Shown here: positions 43,973 through 53,115 of the stretch, in pieces | Layout: the number at the start of each line of letters is the position of its first letter | Position numbering within the stretch: position 1 is the stretch's first letter | Origin: an uncultured Alistipes sp. | Lineage (GTDB): Bacteria > Bacteroidota > Bacteroidia > Bacteroidales > Rikenellaceae | DNA length: 64,000 bases | Assembly (NCBI GenBank): GCA_910577475.1 | Contig: CAJTLJ010000009.1 | Location: forward strand, 1 to 64,000 | Direction of reading: 5' to 3' | Made by a program: the position numbers and the translations under genes | The notes under the pieces: model-generated | Seen by the model: the letters and a program-made list of their open reading frames with translations, nothing else | The model's database searches: none | Told to the model about the DNA's origin: nothing

Positions 43973-45952
43973 TTACAGTTTGACGATCCGAATGGCTGCG
44001 CCGCCGCCCGGAGCCAGATGCAGCGGCAGGATGCTGTCGGCCGTGACGATCTCTTCGCGAATCGTGACGGGGTAGGGGTTCGTGCGGTAGTCGGCTTCGG
44101 GTCCGTCCTCGTAGAGGGTCGCCCGGTAACGGGCGCCGGGGGCGAGGAACGAGAGGTCGAGCTGCAGGTCGTGCGGCTCCTCGTTCGTGATGCTGCCCAC
44201 GTACCAGTCGGCCGAGCCGCGCTCGCGGCGGGCAATGGTGACATAACTCCCGATCTCGGCTTCGGGAACCACCGTCTCGCCCCACGATGCCGGGCAGGCC
44301 GACAGAAAGGCGAAGGCCGGGTGGTTTTCGTAGTTCTCGATCATGTCCGAGGCCATCTGCCAGGGGCTGTAGAGCACCACGCTCAAAGCCAGCTGCTTGG
44401 CCAGCGTGGTCCGCACGCGGGTTCCGGGGTGCTTCTCGTTGGTGAAGTCGAAGGTGCCGGGGGTGAAGTCCATCGGACCGGCCAGACCGCGGGTGAAGGG
44501 CACGACGGTGGTGTGCGAGGGGGGATTGCCTCCGTCGCTCGACCAGGCGTCCCACTCCTGGCCGCGCACGCCCTCCTGGGTCATCAGGTTGGGGTAGGTG
44601 CGTTGCAGACCCGTCGGCATCACGGGCTCGTGGTTGTCGATCATCACGCGGTAGCGCGCCGCCGTCTCGATCACCTTTCGGTAGTGGCGCACGCCGAACT
44701 GGCTGCCGTGGCGCTCGCCGTTGCGGAACACCCCGCCGCAGTAGCCCGTCTTGACGAAGCGGATGCCGTGCTTCTGGCAGAGGGCGAAGGCGCTGTCGAG
44801 CTGACGTTCGTAGGTCTCGAAATCGCCGTCCGTCTCATGGTGGCTGATGAACATCACCCCCTTCTCGGCCGCATAGCGGGCCACCTCCTCCAGATCGAAG
44901 TCCGAGGCGGACCGGCAGAAGTCGAATTTCCAGCTGTACCAGTCCTTGTTCCACCCCTCGGCCAGCACGCCGTCGATGTTGTGGGCGGCGGCGAAGTCGA
45001 TGTAGCGCTTCGTATTCTCGGTCGTGGCGCCGTGGTTGGGCGACTCGTGCCAGGTGTAGTGCTTCAGGTGCATGCCCCACCAGATGCCGATGTAGCGTCC
45101 GGGACGGATCCACTCCTCGGCGTCGGCGATCCGGCACGGTTCGTTGAGGTTGAGCATCATGCGCGAGAGGAGCAGGTCGCCCGGCTTTTCGGCGATGATC
45201 ATCGTGCGCCAGGGGGTAGGGAAGGGGGCGCGGGCGTAGACCTTGACGCCCGATTTCCAAGGGGTCAGGAAGCTGTGCAGGCGCCCCGTGGAGTCGCAGC
45301 GCAGGTTGAGGGAGGCGTAGTCCGTCAGCGCCGCCTCGTGCAGGGCCAGGTAGAGGTTGTCCGGCGTCTGCACCGTGACGGGCACGGCCAGCGTTTCGGT
45401 CGAGGCGAGCGGCTTCAGCTTGTAGATCCCCTCGTAGGCCCCCGTGTCCCAGGGGATCGACCAGCCGCGCGAACCGGCCGGCAGGGCGAACTCCGTCAGT
45501 TCGTCCAGAATCACCACGCTGTCCGGCTGCTGCTCGGGGAAGCGGTAGCGCAGCGCCACGCCGTCGTCGTAGGCCCGGAAGACGATCTCCAGCCGGCGGC
45601 GATTCTCCGACCGCTGCTCCAGCGCGACGGTCATCTCGTTGCAGCGGTTCCGCACGAGGCTGTCCTCGCCCCAGAGCTGCACCCAGCTGTCGTCGTAGGA
45701 GCGGTGTCTGATCTTCGTTACCCGGAAGTCGTCGGCCAGCAAGCCGTCGCTCAACTCGAAGCCGAGCGCCGAGCGGCCGATCAGCGAGTCGCCGTCGCGC
45801 AGCACGCAGTAGGTAGGTCGTCCGTCGTGCAGTTCGAAACGGATGGTGTGGCCGCCGCCGGGAGCCGTGATCTCGTCGCTTTGGGGCGAGGCGCAGCCGC
45901 CGAGCAGACCGAGCCCCAGCACTCCGTAAAGATGCAGGAAGTTTCTTTTCAT
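43973..45952 (-). CDS. GH97 glycoside hydrolase, inverting type, lipoprotein
   Basis: A 659-residue enzyme. I start it at 45952 because this gives a lipoprotein signal with a lipobox at LLGGC; the open frame runs 65 codons upstream through the promoter region. The catalytic barrel has VLAEGWNKDWYSW, HHET with a glutamate at about residue 373, DNHEPVMPTG with a glutamate at about 442, and EGVRGQEWDAW with one at about 466. The 69- and 24-residue spacings are those of the catalytic glutamates of SusB. It should be an inverting alpha-glycosidase anchored in a membrane. A promoter with both boxes lies upstream. Confidence 0.88.
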   Translation of the reverse strand: MKRNFLHLYGVLGLGLLGGCASPQSDEITAPGGGHTIRFELHDGRPTYCVLRDGDSLIGRSALGFELSDGLLADDFRVTKIRHRSYDDSWVQLWGEDSLVRNRCNEMTVALEQRSENRRRLEIVFRAYDDGVALRYRFPEQQPDSVVILDELTEFALPAGSRGWSIPWDTGAYEGIYKLKPLASTETLAVPVTVQTPDNLYLALHEAALTDYASLNLRCDSTGRLHSFLTPWKSGVKVYARAPFPTPWRTMIIAEKPGDLLLSRMMLNLNEPCRIADAEEWIRPGRYIGIWWGMHLKHYTWHESPNHGATTENTKRYIDFAAAHNIDGVLAEGWNKDWYSWKFDFCRSASDFDLEEVARYAAEKGVMFISHHETDGDFETYERQLDSAFALCQKHGIRFVKTGYCGGVFRNGERHGSQFGVRHYRKVIETAARYRVMIDNHEPVMPTGLQRTYPNLMTQEGVRGQEWDAWSSDGGNPPSHTTVVPFTRGLAGPMDFTPGTFDFTNEKHPGTRVRTTLAKQLALSVVLYSPWQMASDMIENYENHPAFAFLSACPASWGETVVPEAEIGSYVTIARRERGSADWYVGSITNEEPHDLQLDLSFLAPGARYRATLYEDGPEADYRTNPYPVTIREEIVTADSILPLHLAPGGGAAIRIVKL

Positions 45953-45996
45953 ATTTCGGTAAGTTTTTAAGTTGGTTCCATTTCGGATTGTGAAGG

Positions 45997-46028
45997 TAAA
46001 GTTAGTCGGAATAAAATATTCCGGCAAA
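45997..46028 (-). promoter_or_regulatory. Promoter of the GH97 pair
   Basis: On the - strand TTTG is separated by 20 bases from TAACTTTA, one mismatch from the Bacteroidetes consensus, ending 45 bases before the start codon. Confidence 0.6.
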
Positions 46029-46109
46029 TTTTCGGTGCGCCGATAGCCGTCATTGTCGCAAATTGCGATTATTTTATCGTTGTCCGGCCGAAAGTCGGGA
46101 AATAATCCG

Positions 46110-46117
46110 TAATTTTG
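46110..46117 (+). promoter_or_regulatory. -7 element immediately upstream of uvrC
   Basis: TAATTTTG matches TAnnTTTG and ends only seven bases before the uvrC ATG. Transcription from it would give a leader of a few bases at most. Confidence 0.5.
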
Positions 46118-46124
46118 CCTTGTC

Positions 46125-47957
46125 ATGGAGCAGGAGAGCAGCGACATATTGTCCCTGAAGGAGCAGGTGGCCCTGCTTCCGTTTTCGCCGGGAGTCTACC
46201 AGTTCGTCGACCGGCAGGGGACGATCATCTACGTCGGCAAGGCCAAGAGCCTCCGCAAACGGGTCTCCTCCTATTTCGTCCAGAGCAGGGAGCACAGCGC
46301 CAAGGTGCGTGTGCTGGTGAAGCAGATCGTCGAGATCCGACATATCGTCGTGGACTCCGAGACCGACGCCCTGCTGCTGGAGAACTCGCTGATTAAAAGT
46401 CTCCAGCCGCGCTACAACATCCTGCTCAAGGATGACAAGACCTACCCGTGGATCGAGGTCCGCAACGAGAATTTCCCGCGCATCCAATCCACGCGCCAGC
46501 TCCGCCGCGACGGTTCGCAATACTTCGGGCCCTACGGGTCGATCTCCATGCAGCGCAGCGTGCTGGAGTTCATCCGGGAGGTGATTCCGCTGCGCACGTG
46601 CGGGCTGAACCTCGCGCCCGAGGCCATCGCCCGGGGCAAGTACGGCGTCTGCCTGCAATACCATCTGGGCAACTGCAAGGGTCCCTGTGTCGGCGCCCAG
46701 AGCGCCGCGGATTATGCTGAGATGGTCGGCATGGCGGTCTCCGTTCTGAAGGGCGACCTGCGCCCCGTGCGCACCCATCTCGAAACGGAGATGATGCGGG
46801 CGGCCGGCGAACTGAAGTTCGAGGTGGCCCAGCGTTACAAGCAGCGGCTCGACGCGCTGGACAACTACTCCTGCAAATCGGTCGTTGTCAGTGCGAAGAT
46901 CACCGATGTCGATGTCTTCTCGCTGCTGGTCGAGGACGAGGATGTAGCCTACTGCAACTTCGTCCGCATCCGCCACGGGTCGATCGTCGGGGTCTACACC
47001 GTGCGGCTCTCCACGGGCATCGATGCCGACGAGGCGGAGCTGCTGACCCTCGGCATTCAGTATGCGCTTCAAGTCGGAGGCGGGGAGCTGGCCCGCGAGG
47101 TGGTGGTGCCCTTGCTGCCCTCCGCAACCCTGCTCTTCGACGGAGTGACCTTCACCGTCCCCAAGCGGGGCGAGAAGCTCGAACTGCTGGAGTTCTCGCG
47201 CAAAAGCGCCCGTATCTACCGGGCCGAGCAGCTCAAGAATCAGGAGATCAAGAATCCCGAACGGCATACCGAACGGTTGATGGCCGCCATGCAGAAGGAG
47301 CTGCATCTCGACCGACCGCCCCGCCACATCGAGTGCTTCGACAACTCCAACTTGCAAGGGACCCATCCGGTCGCCTCCTGCGTGGTATTCCGCAACGGCA
47401 AGCCGTCGCGCAGGGAGTACCGTCATTTCAATGTCAAGACCGTCGTCGGAGCCGATGACTTCGCCTCCATGCGCGAGATCGTCTACCGGCGCTATTCGCG
47501 GCTGATCGAGGAGAAGGCCGAACTGCCCGACCTGATTGTCGTCGACGGCGGCAAGGGTCAGCTGTCGAGCGCCTACGAGGTCCTTTGTGCGCTCGGAATC
47601 GAGAATCGGGTGCCCATCGTCGGACTGGCGAAACGCATCGAGGAGATCTTTTTCCCGAACGACCCCATGCCCTACTACCTGAACCGCAGGGGCGAGCCGC
47701 TGAAGGTGGTCTGCCACCTGCGTGACGAGGCACACCGCTTCGGCATCACCTTCCACCGCCAAAAACGAAGCAACGACTTCATCCACAGCGAACTGGAGCA
47801 GATCGACGGAGTGGGGAACAAGACGATCCAGACCCTGTTGCGCCATTTCAGGACGGTGGCGAAGGTGAAGGCCGCCCCCTTCGAGGAGCTCTCGGCGCTG
47901 GTGGGCCCGGCCAAGGCGAAGAAGATCAGGGAATTTTTCACCGCCGGCGACCGGTAG
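46125..47957 (+). CDS. uvrC: Excinuclease ABC subunit C
   Basis: A 610-residue DNA repair nuclease making both incisions in UvrABC nucleotide excision repair. The N-terminal GIY-YIG domain is visible as PFSPGVYQFVDRQGTIIYVGKAKSLRKRV. A cysteine-containing region follows (GVCLQYHLGNCKGPC near 167-181), then the UvrB-interacting segment near residue 215, the RNase H-like endonuclease with IECFDNSNLQGTHPVASCVVF, and a C-terminal helix-hairpin-helix (IDGVGNKTIQTLLRHF). Length and domain order are standard. No conventional ribosome binding site is evident, and a -7 promoter element sits almost on the start codon. Confidence 0.95.
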   Translation: MEQESSDILSLKEQVALLPFSPGVYQFVDRQGTIIYVGKAKSLRKRVSSYFVQSREHSAKVRVLVKQIVEIRHIVVDSETDALLLENSLIKSLQPRYNILLKDDKTYPWIEVRNENFPRIQSTRQLRRDGSQYFGPYGSISMQRSVLEFIREVIPLRTCGLNLAPEAIARGKYGVCLQYHLGNCKGPCVGAQSAADYAEMVGMAVSVLKGDLRPVRTHLETEMMRAAGELKFEVAQRYKQRLDALDNYSCKSVVVSAKITDVDVFSLLVEDEDVAYCNFVRIRHGSIVGVYTVRLSTGIDADEAELLTLGIQYALQVGGGELAREVVVPLLPSATLLFDGVTFTVPKRGEKLELLEFSRKSARIYRAEQLKNQEIKNPERHTERLMAAMQKELHLDRPPRHIECFDNSNLQGTHPVASCVVFRNGKPSRREYRHFNVKTVVGADDFASMREIVYRRYSRLIEEKAELPDLIVVDGGKGQLSSAYEVLCALGIENRVPIVGLAKRIEEIFFPNDPMPYYLNRRGEPLKVVCHLRDEAHRFGITFHRQKRSNDFIHSELEQIDGVGNKTIQTLLRHFRTVAKVKAAPFEELSALVGPAKAKKIREFFTAGDR

Positions 47958-48001
47958 GCTCCGGCACCGCTGTCCGCCCGATCAAAAAAATCCCGGAAAG
48001 G

Positions 48002-48032
48002 TTTGTAATTTGTCGATTTATTCCTATATTTG
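48002..48032 (+). promoter_or_regulatory. Promoter of tRNA-Leu
   Basis: TTTG, 19 bases, then TATATTTG: both Bacteroidetes boxes are perfect at the expected spacing, 17 bases before the tRNA. Confidence 0.75.
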
Positions 48033-48049
48033 CACTCCCGATTCGAGTT

Positions 48050-48133
48050 GCCCGGATGGCGGAATCGGTAGACGCGTTGGTCTCAAACACCAATGACAGC
48101 AATGTCGTGCCGGTTCGACCCCGGCTCCGGGTA
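48050..48133 (+). tRNA. tRNA-Leu (CAA)
   Basis: A class II tRNA with a long variable arm. The acceptor stem GCCCGGA pairs with TCCGGGT (first pair G-U), the anticodon stem TTGGT/ACCAA holds loop CTCAAAC with anticodon CAA at 48084-48086, and the T arm contains GGTTCGACCCC. CCA is not encoded. A terminator follows. Confidence 0.93.
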
Positions 48134-48140
48134 CTGACGG

Positions 48141-48181
48141 AAAACCTCAAATGATTTATATATAATCATTTGAGGTTTTTT
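48141..48181 (+). terminator. Terminator behind tRNA-Leu
   Basis: AAAACCTCAAATGATT pairs with AATCATTTGAGGTTTT and ends in a T run. Confidence 0.85.
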
Positions 48182-48244
48182 GTTTTGCTTGACGTGTCCG
48201 CATTTTTTTTGTTAGATTGGAAATTACATTATCATTATAATGAT

Positions 48245-48252
48245 TATCTTTG
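48245..48252 (+). promoter_or_regulatory. -7 element before the helicase gene
   Basis: TATCTTTG matches TAnnTTTG, 24 bases before the ATG at 48277. No TTTG at the usual distance. Confidence 0.45.
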
Positions 48253-48276
48253 TATGGTAAACAGTTGTTGAGACAG

Positions 48277-51200
48277 ATGGGGATAGTGAATTTCGTAAAA
48301 AATATAGGCCGGTCTAAAACACCGACCTCTACTGCTAAGCCAAATATAGATTCTGCAAATTACCCGGCAGAGTATATCAGAATGTTGTCTTTCAACGAAG
48401 CGTTCGATACGCTGTTATCTCAAGACAAATTCATAGCCCGAAGCGACTATAAGGACCTCATCGAACAATACAACGATTTATCGGAATCATATGCAACACT
48501 CGCACGATCGAATATACTGAACGAGTATGCTGCCAAACATAATCTCGATATTGAAGCCATAACCTATTTTCGGACGGAGTTCGATGCCATGGCCGATCTT
48601 GCAACGGAATCGCCGACGATCCGGAGCCACAACGATGCCTATGTTGCGCGACATATCGAATCGCAGAAATCCTATCTCGACAATATCCTCAAAGCCTGTG
48701 ATCCGGCCATATCCCTCGACCGAGAACAACGCGAAGTCGTGCTTTCGGAGGAGGATCATACGCTGGTGATTGCCGGAGCCGGAGCCGGCAAAACGACTAC
48801 GGTAGCAGCCAAAGTGCGGTATCTTGTAGAAAAACGAGGCATTGATCCAACTCAAATTTTGGTCATCTCCTTTACTAACAAGGCCGTAGAGGAGCTCCGA
48901 GGACGCATAAACGGCAATTTGGGCATACCGTGCCCCATCAGTACGTTTCACTCCATCGGCTATACGATTTTGCGCCAAGGCGAAGAGGAACGCAAAAAGA
49001 TTGTCGAGGGCGGATATATGTACACGGTAATCAATAATTATCTGAAATCGTCCGTACTGCGTAATCCGGAGGTCGTAGACAAATTGATTCTATTCTTCGG
49101 TTCCTATTTTACCGCACCCTACGAAGGTGAAAAACTCAACGAATATTTCCAATTTGTCGCCAAAGCGGACTGTTCGACCCTGAAAGGCAATCTGCACGAA
49201 TACGTTCAACGTATCGTCGATCGCAAAACGATGAAGACGCAGACGTTGAACAACGAAGTTTTGCGGTCAATGGAAGAGGTGCGTATCGCCAATTTCCTAT
49301 ATATGTATCAGATAGAATACGAGTATGAACCGATATACCAGTATCCTATTCTCGATGCGAACAAGCCCTATACGCCCGACTTCCGCATAAAACAAGTCGA
49401 CAAGATTTCGTATATCGAACATTTCGGCATTACCGAAGATCACCGAAGCGATCGTTATACAAAAGAGGAATTGGCGAAATACGTCTCCCGAATCGACGAT
49501 AAAAAGCAAGTACACGCGAAGCATAAGACCGATTTGATATATACCTATTCGCAATACGCCGACGGTCGGGATTATCTGCTCCACCTGCGCGAACAGCTTA
49601 TTGCGCACGGTTATGAACTGAACAAACGCTCGACGGCGGAAGTCTATAAAAAGCTGATCGAAACGGAGGAGAGCAAATACATTACACGGCTGACCTTTTT
49701 GATATGCACCTTTATCAACAACTTCAAGACGCAGGGCTACGGATTGGAGAAGTTCGCAGAGTTCAAGGCTGCGAACAAAAACGTCCGCACCAAATTGTTT
49801 CTCGACATCTGTAAGGTATGTTTTTATGAATACCAAAAGGTATTGGAGGAGCGGCATTGCATCGACTTTCAAGATATGATCAACGAGTCGGCCGAGTTGA
49901 TTCGCCAAAAGCGCATCGACAAGGAACAACTCGATTACAAATACATCATCGTAGACGAGTATCAGGATATTTCACGTCAGCGTTATAACTTAATCAAAGA
50001 GTTGTCGCAGTTGTGCAATGCTAAAATCATGGCAGTAGGAGACGACTGGCAGTCGATCTATGCGTTCAGCGGCTCCATTCTACCACTGTTTACCCGATTT
50101 TGCGAAGCCGTCGGTTATGGGCAGGAGTTGAAAATCACACGCACCTACCGCAATGCACAGGAGATAATCGACATTGCCGGAACATTCGTACAAAAAAATT
50201 CGGCGCAAATCAAAAAGGAGCTCGTTTCTCCGAAACGGATCATCAATCCGGTTATCATCTATCCGTATCCCGAAACTTTCGACAAGGGAAAAGAGCGGCC
50301 GGAAGGCGGCAAATATCACTATCTGGGAATCGCTGTAAACAAAGCCATCGAAGAAATATTGGAGCATAATGCGGCCGAAAGCAAATCCCGGATCGCATCA
50401 ATCCTTTTGATCGGTCGCTATGGGTTCGACGCAAGGAATCTGTGCTATTCCAAACAGTTCAACTACGATGAAAAAACGGGTAAGGTTTATTCGGTAAAAT
50501 ACGGGAATAAAATCAAACTACAGTTTCTGACAGCCCACAGCTCGAAAGGGTTGAGTGCCGACAACGTAATTATCATTAACGCAAAGGATGAAATCTACGG
50601 CTTTCCGTCGAAAGTAGACGACGATCCGGTGCTGAACTTGGTCGTATCGAACGACACTTCGTACAACTACGCCGAGGAACGGCGGTTGTTCTATGTCGCG
50701 CTTACCCGAACGAAGAATCGGGTATTGATCGTTACTCCCGAAAAACGCCCCTCGGAGTTTATCAAAGAATTGTTGAGCGATCCGAAAAGCTATCCCAATG
50801 TTACGCTGCAAGGAGAGCTGAAAACCGACCTCTCCATCTCGAACATAGTGAAAGATCGTTGCCCGATCTGCGGCTATCCGATGCAACTGCGATGGAATAA
50901 GAATTATGGGTTGAGACTATGGATTTGTACGAACGATCAAGAGGTGTGCGGGTTCATGACCAACGACCAACGCGGAGGAGAACTATCCATTCAGAAATGC
51001 GACTGGTGCAAGGATGGGTATTTGGTCATTAAAAAAGGAAGAACGGAATATATTTTAGGATGTACAAATTATAAGCCGGATAAGTCGGGATGCGGTCGGC
51101 TGCTCAGTCAGGAGCATTATCGTGCATGGAGAAAGGATGACTTCGGCGTAGAGGATCCGTCCAAGAATAGGCCTGCTTATTTCCGGGCATCCGAATCTTC

Positions 51201-51579
51201 CGCAGAGAATCTACAAGCCCCCGAGATGATTCCGGCAAAGGCAAGTCCTGCGCCGAAGAAAAAAGCAGAAGTTTACACGATCGGTTATTCGGAACGAATG
51301 ATTGAGAAAGACGAATTCAGAGTGCTGGCGGATGCGAATGGCAATCTGCTTACTGACATGGAGTTGCTCGTCAAGTTGCGAACTCTAAGACAAACTCTCG
51401 CGCAGGAGGAAAGGCTACCTGCATATTGTGTTTTTACGAACGATATTCTATCCCGGTTGGCAACCGAGAAACCGATGACACGAGAAGAACTCGTCGAAAT
51501 AAAAGGGATCGGGGAACAACGGTGTGACCAGTTCGGGCAACGAATTATTGCCGAAATCAGGAGGCACGTCGAATCTTAA
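48277..51579 (+). CDS. UvrD/Rep-type helicase with embedded nuclease-like segment, zinc-finger and HRDC domains
   Basis: A 1100-residue superfamily 1A helicase. Motif I (AGAGAGKTTT) is near residue 167, Ia ISFTNKAVEEL near 200, II VDEYQD near 560, III GDDWQSIYAFSG, IV TRTYRNAQEI, V TAHSSKGLS and VI FYVALTRTK. Between Ia and II lies an insertion: YTPDFRI, YIEHFGI and later HKTDLIYTYS. This looks like a PD-(D/E)xK nuclease fold, as in helicase IV-like proteins. The C-terminus has four-cysteine zinc ribbons (CPICGYPM ... CDWCKDG, about 862-960) and an HRDC domain (about 1015-1100). Lower GC than its neighbours and a position between two tRNA genes suggest acquisition. Role in repair or defence is open. 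Confidence 0.85.
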   Translation: MGIVNFVKNIGRSKTPTSTAKPNIDSANYPAEYIRMLSFNEAFDTLLSQDKFIARSDYKDLIEQYNDLSESYATLARSNILNEYAAKHNLDIEAITYFRTEFDAMADLATESPTIRSHNDAYVARHIESQKSYLDNILKACDPAISLDREQREVVLSEEDHTLVIAGAGAGKTTTVAAKVRYLVEKRGIDPTQILVISFTNKAVEELRGRINGNLGIPCPISTFHSIGYTILRQGEEERKKIVEGGYMYTVINNYLKSSVLRNPEVVDKLILFFGSYFTAPYEGEKLNEYFQFVAKADCSTLKGNLHEYVQRIVDRKTMKTQTLNNEVLRSMEEVRIANFLYMYQIEYEYEPIYQYPILDANKPYTPDFRIKQVDKISYIEHFGITEDHRSDRYTKEELAKYVSRIDDKKQVHAKHKTDLIYTYSQYADGRDYLLHLREQLIAHGYELNKRSTAEVYKKLIETEESKYITRLTFLICTFINNFKTQGYGLEKFAEFKAANKNVRTKLFLDICKVCFYEYQKVLEERHCIDFQDMINESAELIRQKRIDKEQLDYKYIIVDEYQDISRQRYNLIKELSQLCNAKIMAVGDDWQSIYAFSGSILPLFTRFCEAVGYGQELKITRTYRNAQEIIDIAGTFVQKNSAQIKKELVSPKRIINPVIIYPYPETFDKGKERPEGGKYHYLGIAVNKAIEEILEHNAAESKSRIASILLIGRYGFDARNLCYSKQFNYDEKTGKVYSVKYGNKIKLQFLTAHSSKGLSADNVIIINAKDEIYGFPSKVDDDPVLNLVVSNDTSYNYAEERRLFYVALTRTKNRVLIVTPEKRPSEFIKELLSDPKSYPNVTLQGELKTDLSISNIVKDRCPICGYPMQLRWNKNYGLRLWICTNDQEVCGFMTNDQRGGELSIQKCDWCKDGYLVIKKGRTEYILGCTNYKPDKSGCGRLLSQEHYRAWRKDDFGVEDPSKNRPAYFRASESSAENLQAPEMIPAKASPAPKKKAEVYTIGYSERMIEKDEFRVLADANGNLLTDMELLVKLRTLRQTLAQEERLPAYCVFTNDILSRLATEKPMTREELVEIKGIGEQRCDQFGQRIIAEIRRHVES

Positions 51580-51663
51580 ATCATAGTAAAAGCTGTGCAG
51601 AAAGCACAACTTTTATTGTCATCCCCAAAGGGGTTGTAAAATCGATTCGCCGAGTTAGTGCAT

Positions 51664-51702
51664 AAAAAAGCGTTAACTGCTTCAAGCAGTTAACGCTTTT
51701 TT
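51664..51702. terminator. Bidirectional terminator between helicase and tRNA-Lys
   Basis: AAAAAAGCGTTAACTGC pairs with GCAGTTAACGCTTTTTT around a TTCAA loop, with A on one side and T on the other. It serves the - strand tRNA and can also end the + strand helicase transcript. Confidence 0.85.
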
Positions 51703-51705
51703 CCG

Positions 51706-51778
51706 TGATCCCGCTGGGGCTCGAACCCAGGACCCCAACATTAAAAGTGTTGTGCTCTACCTGCTGAGCTACGAGATC
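51706..51778 (-). tRNA. tRNA-Lys (TTT)
   Basis: Read on the - strand: acceptor GATCTCG with CGGGATC, D arm TAGCTCAGCAGGTAGAGCA, anticodon stem CAACA/TGTTG with loop CTTTTAA (anticodon TTT, bases 51743-51745), T arm GGGTTCGAGCCCC and discriminator A at 51706. CCA is not encoded. Confidence 0.93.
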
Positions 51779-51814
51779 AACGCCAATTGCGAGGCTGTGT
51801 CGCTTTTGGTGGTG

Positions 51815-51845
51815 CAAATGTAGAGAATATTTTTGTTTTACCAAA
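51815..51845 (-). promoter_or_regulatory. Promoter of tRNA-Lys
   Basis: On the - strand TTTG, 19 bases, TACATTTG: both boxes match the consensus. It overlaps the divergent promoter at 51832-51862. Confidence 0.7.
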
Positions 51846-51862
51846 ATAAAAAGATATTTTTG
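51832..51862 (+). promoter_or_regulatory. Promoter of the saccharopine dehydrogenase-family gene
   Basis: TTTG, 19 bases, TATTTTTG on the + strand, ending 44 bases before the ATG. Its -33 box lies inside the spacer of the tRNA-Lys promoter on the other strand. Confidence 0.7.
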
Positions 51863-51906
51863 TACGATGGAATCGGAAAATATTCATCATACAAAGAGAT
51901 AAATTT

Positions 51907-53097
51907 ATGTGTAGAGCTTTGATTATCGGTGCCGGAGGTGTCGGCACCGTTGTTACGCAGAAAATCGCGGCCAACCCCGTTTTCTCGGCCGTCATGCTGG
52001 CCAGCCGCACCAAGTCGAAATGCGACGCCGTGGCGGCCGCCATCGGCGGCGGACGGGTGCAGACCGCTCAGGTCGATGCCGACAGCGTTCCCGAGCTGTG
52101 CGAGTTGTTCCGCGCCTTCAAACCCGACATCGTGGTCAATGTGGCCCTGCCGTATCAGGACCTCACCATCATGGATGCCTGCCTGGAGTGCGGCTGCAAC
52201 TACCTCGATACGGCCAACTACGAGCCCAAGGACGAGGCCCATTTCGAGTACTCGTGGCAGTGGGCCTATCAGGACCGTTTCAAGGAGAAGGGGCTCACGG
52301 CCATCCTCGGCTGCGGGTTCGATCCGGGTGTGACGGCCATCTTCACGGCCTATGCCGCCAAGCACCATTTCGACGAGATTCACTACCTCGATATCGTGGA
52401 CTGCAATGCCGGCAACCACGGCATGGCCTTCGCCACCAACTTCAACCCCGAGATCAACATCCGCGAAGTGACCCAGAAGGGCCGCTATTACGAGAACGGC
52501 AAGTGGGTCGTGACCGAGCCGCACGAGATTCACAAGCCGCTGAACTATCCCGAGATCGGCGAGCGCGAGTCCTATGTGATCTACCACGAGGAGCTGGAGT
52601 CGCTGGTGAAGAACTATCCCACCATCAAGCGCGCCCGCTTCTGGATGACCTTCGGGCAGGAGTACCTGACCCACCTGCGCGTGATTCAGAACATCGGCAT
52701 GGCCCGCATCGACCCGATCCTGTACAACGGTGTGGAGATCGTGCCGATCCAGTTCCTCAAGGCCGTGCTGCCCGATCCCAAGTCGCTGGGCGCCAACTAC
52801 CACGGTCAGACCTCGATCGGCTGCCGCATCAAGGGATTGAAGGATGGCAAGGAACGCACCTATTATATCTATAATAACTGCGATCACGAAACCGCCTTCA
52901 AGGAGACCGGAACGCAGGCCGTCAGCTTCACTACGGGCGTACCCGCCGCATTGGGAGCCTCGATGTGGGCGAAGGGGCTGTGGCGCGGTGCCGGCGTCTT
53001 CAACGTGGAGGAGTTCGATCCCGATCCCTTCCTGGCCGAACTGGGCGAGCAGGGTCTGCCCTGGCACGAGCTGTTCGACGTGAACCTGGAGGTCTGA
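51907..53097 (+). CDS. Saccharopine dehydrogenase family (carboxynorspermidine dehydrogenase-like)
   Basis: A 396-residue NAD(P)-dependent enzyme. It opens with the Rossmann motif ALIIGAGGVGTVVTQKI and the VMLASRTKSKC segment that follows it. It has VVNVALPYQDLTIMDACLE near residue 78, YLDTANYEPKDE near 98 and GCGFDPGVTAIFTAYA near 137. That last motif and the overall length match carboxy(nor)spermidine dehydrogenase, which makes polyamine precursors by reductive condensation. Saccharopine dehydrogenase proper is the alternative. It stands alone between its own promoter and a hairpin. Confidence 0.82.
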   Translation: MCRALIIGAGGVGTVVTQKIAANPVFSAVMLASRTKSKCDAVAAAIGGGRVQTAQVDADSVPELCELFRAFKPDIVVNVALPYQDLTIMDACLECGCNYLDTANYEPKDEAHFEYSWQWAYQDRFKEKGLTAILGCGFDPGVTAIFTAYAAKHHFDEIHYLDIVDCNAGNHGMAFATNFNPEINIREVTQKGRYYENGKWVVTEPHEIHKPLNYPEIGERESYVIYHEELESLVKNYPTIKRARFWMTFGQEYLTHLRVIQNIGMARIDPILYNGVEIVPIQFLKAVLPDPKSLGANYHGQTSIGCRIKGLKDGKERTYYIYNNCDHETAFKETGTQAVSFTTGVPAALGASMWAKGLWRGAGVFNVEEFDPDPFLAELGEQGLPWHELFDVNLEV

Positions 53098-53115
53098 TCC
53101 CGATATGTGCAATGA

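Noticed and set aside
41972..45970. A 1332-codon open frame on the + strand
   Set aside because: It lies exactly antisense to the two GH97 genes and has no family motifs; it is a by-product of GC-rich codon usage.
48141..51702. Integrated element with att sites at the tRNA genes
   Set aside because: No integrase and no direct repeat of a tRNA 3' end was found on the far side of the helicase gene.
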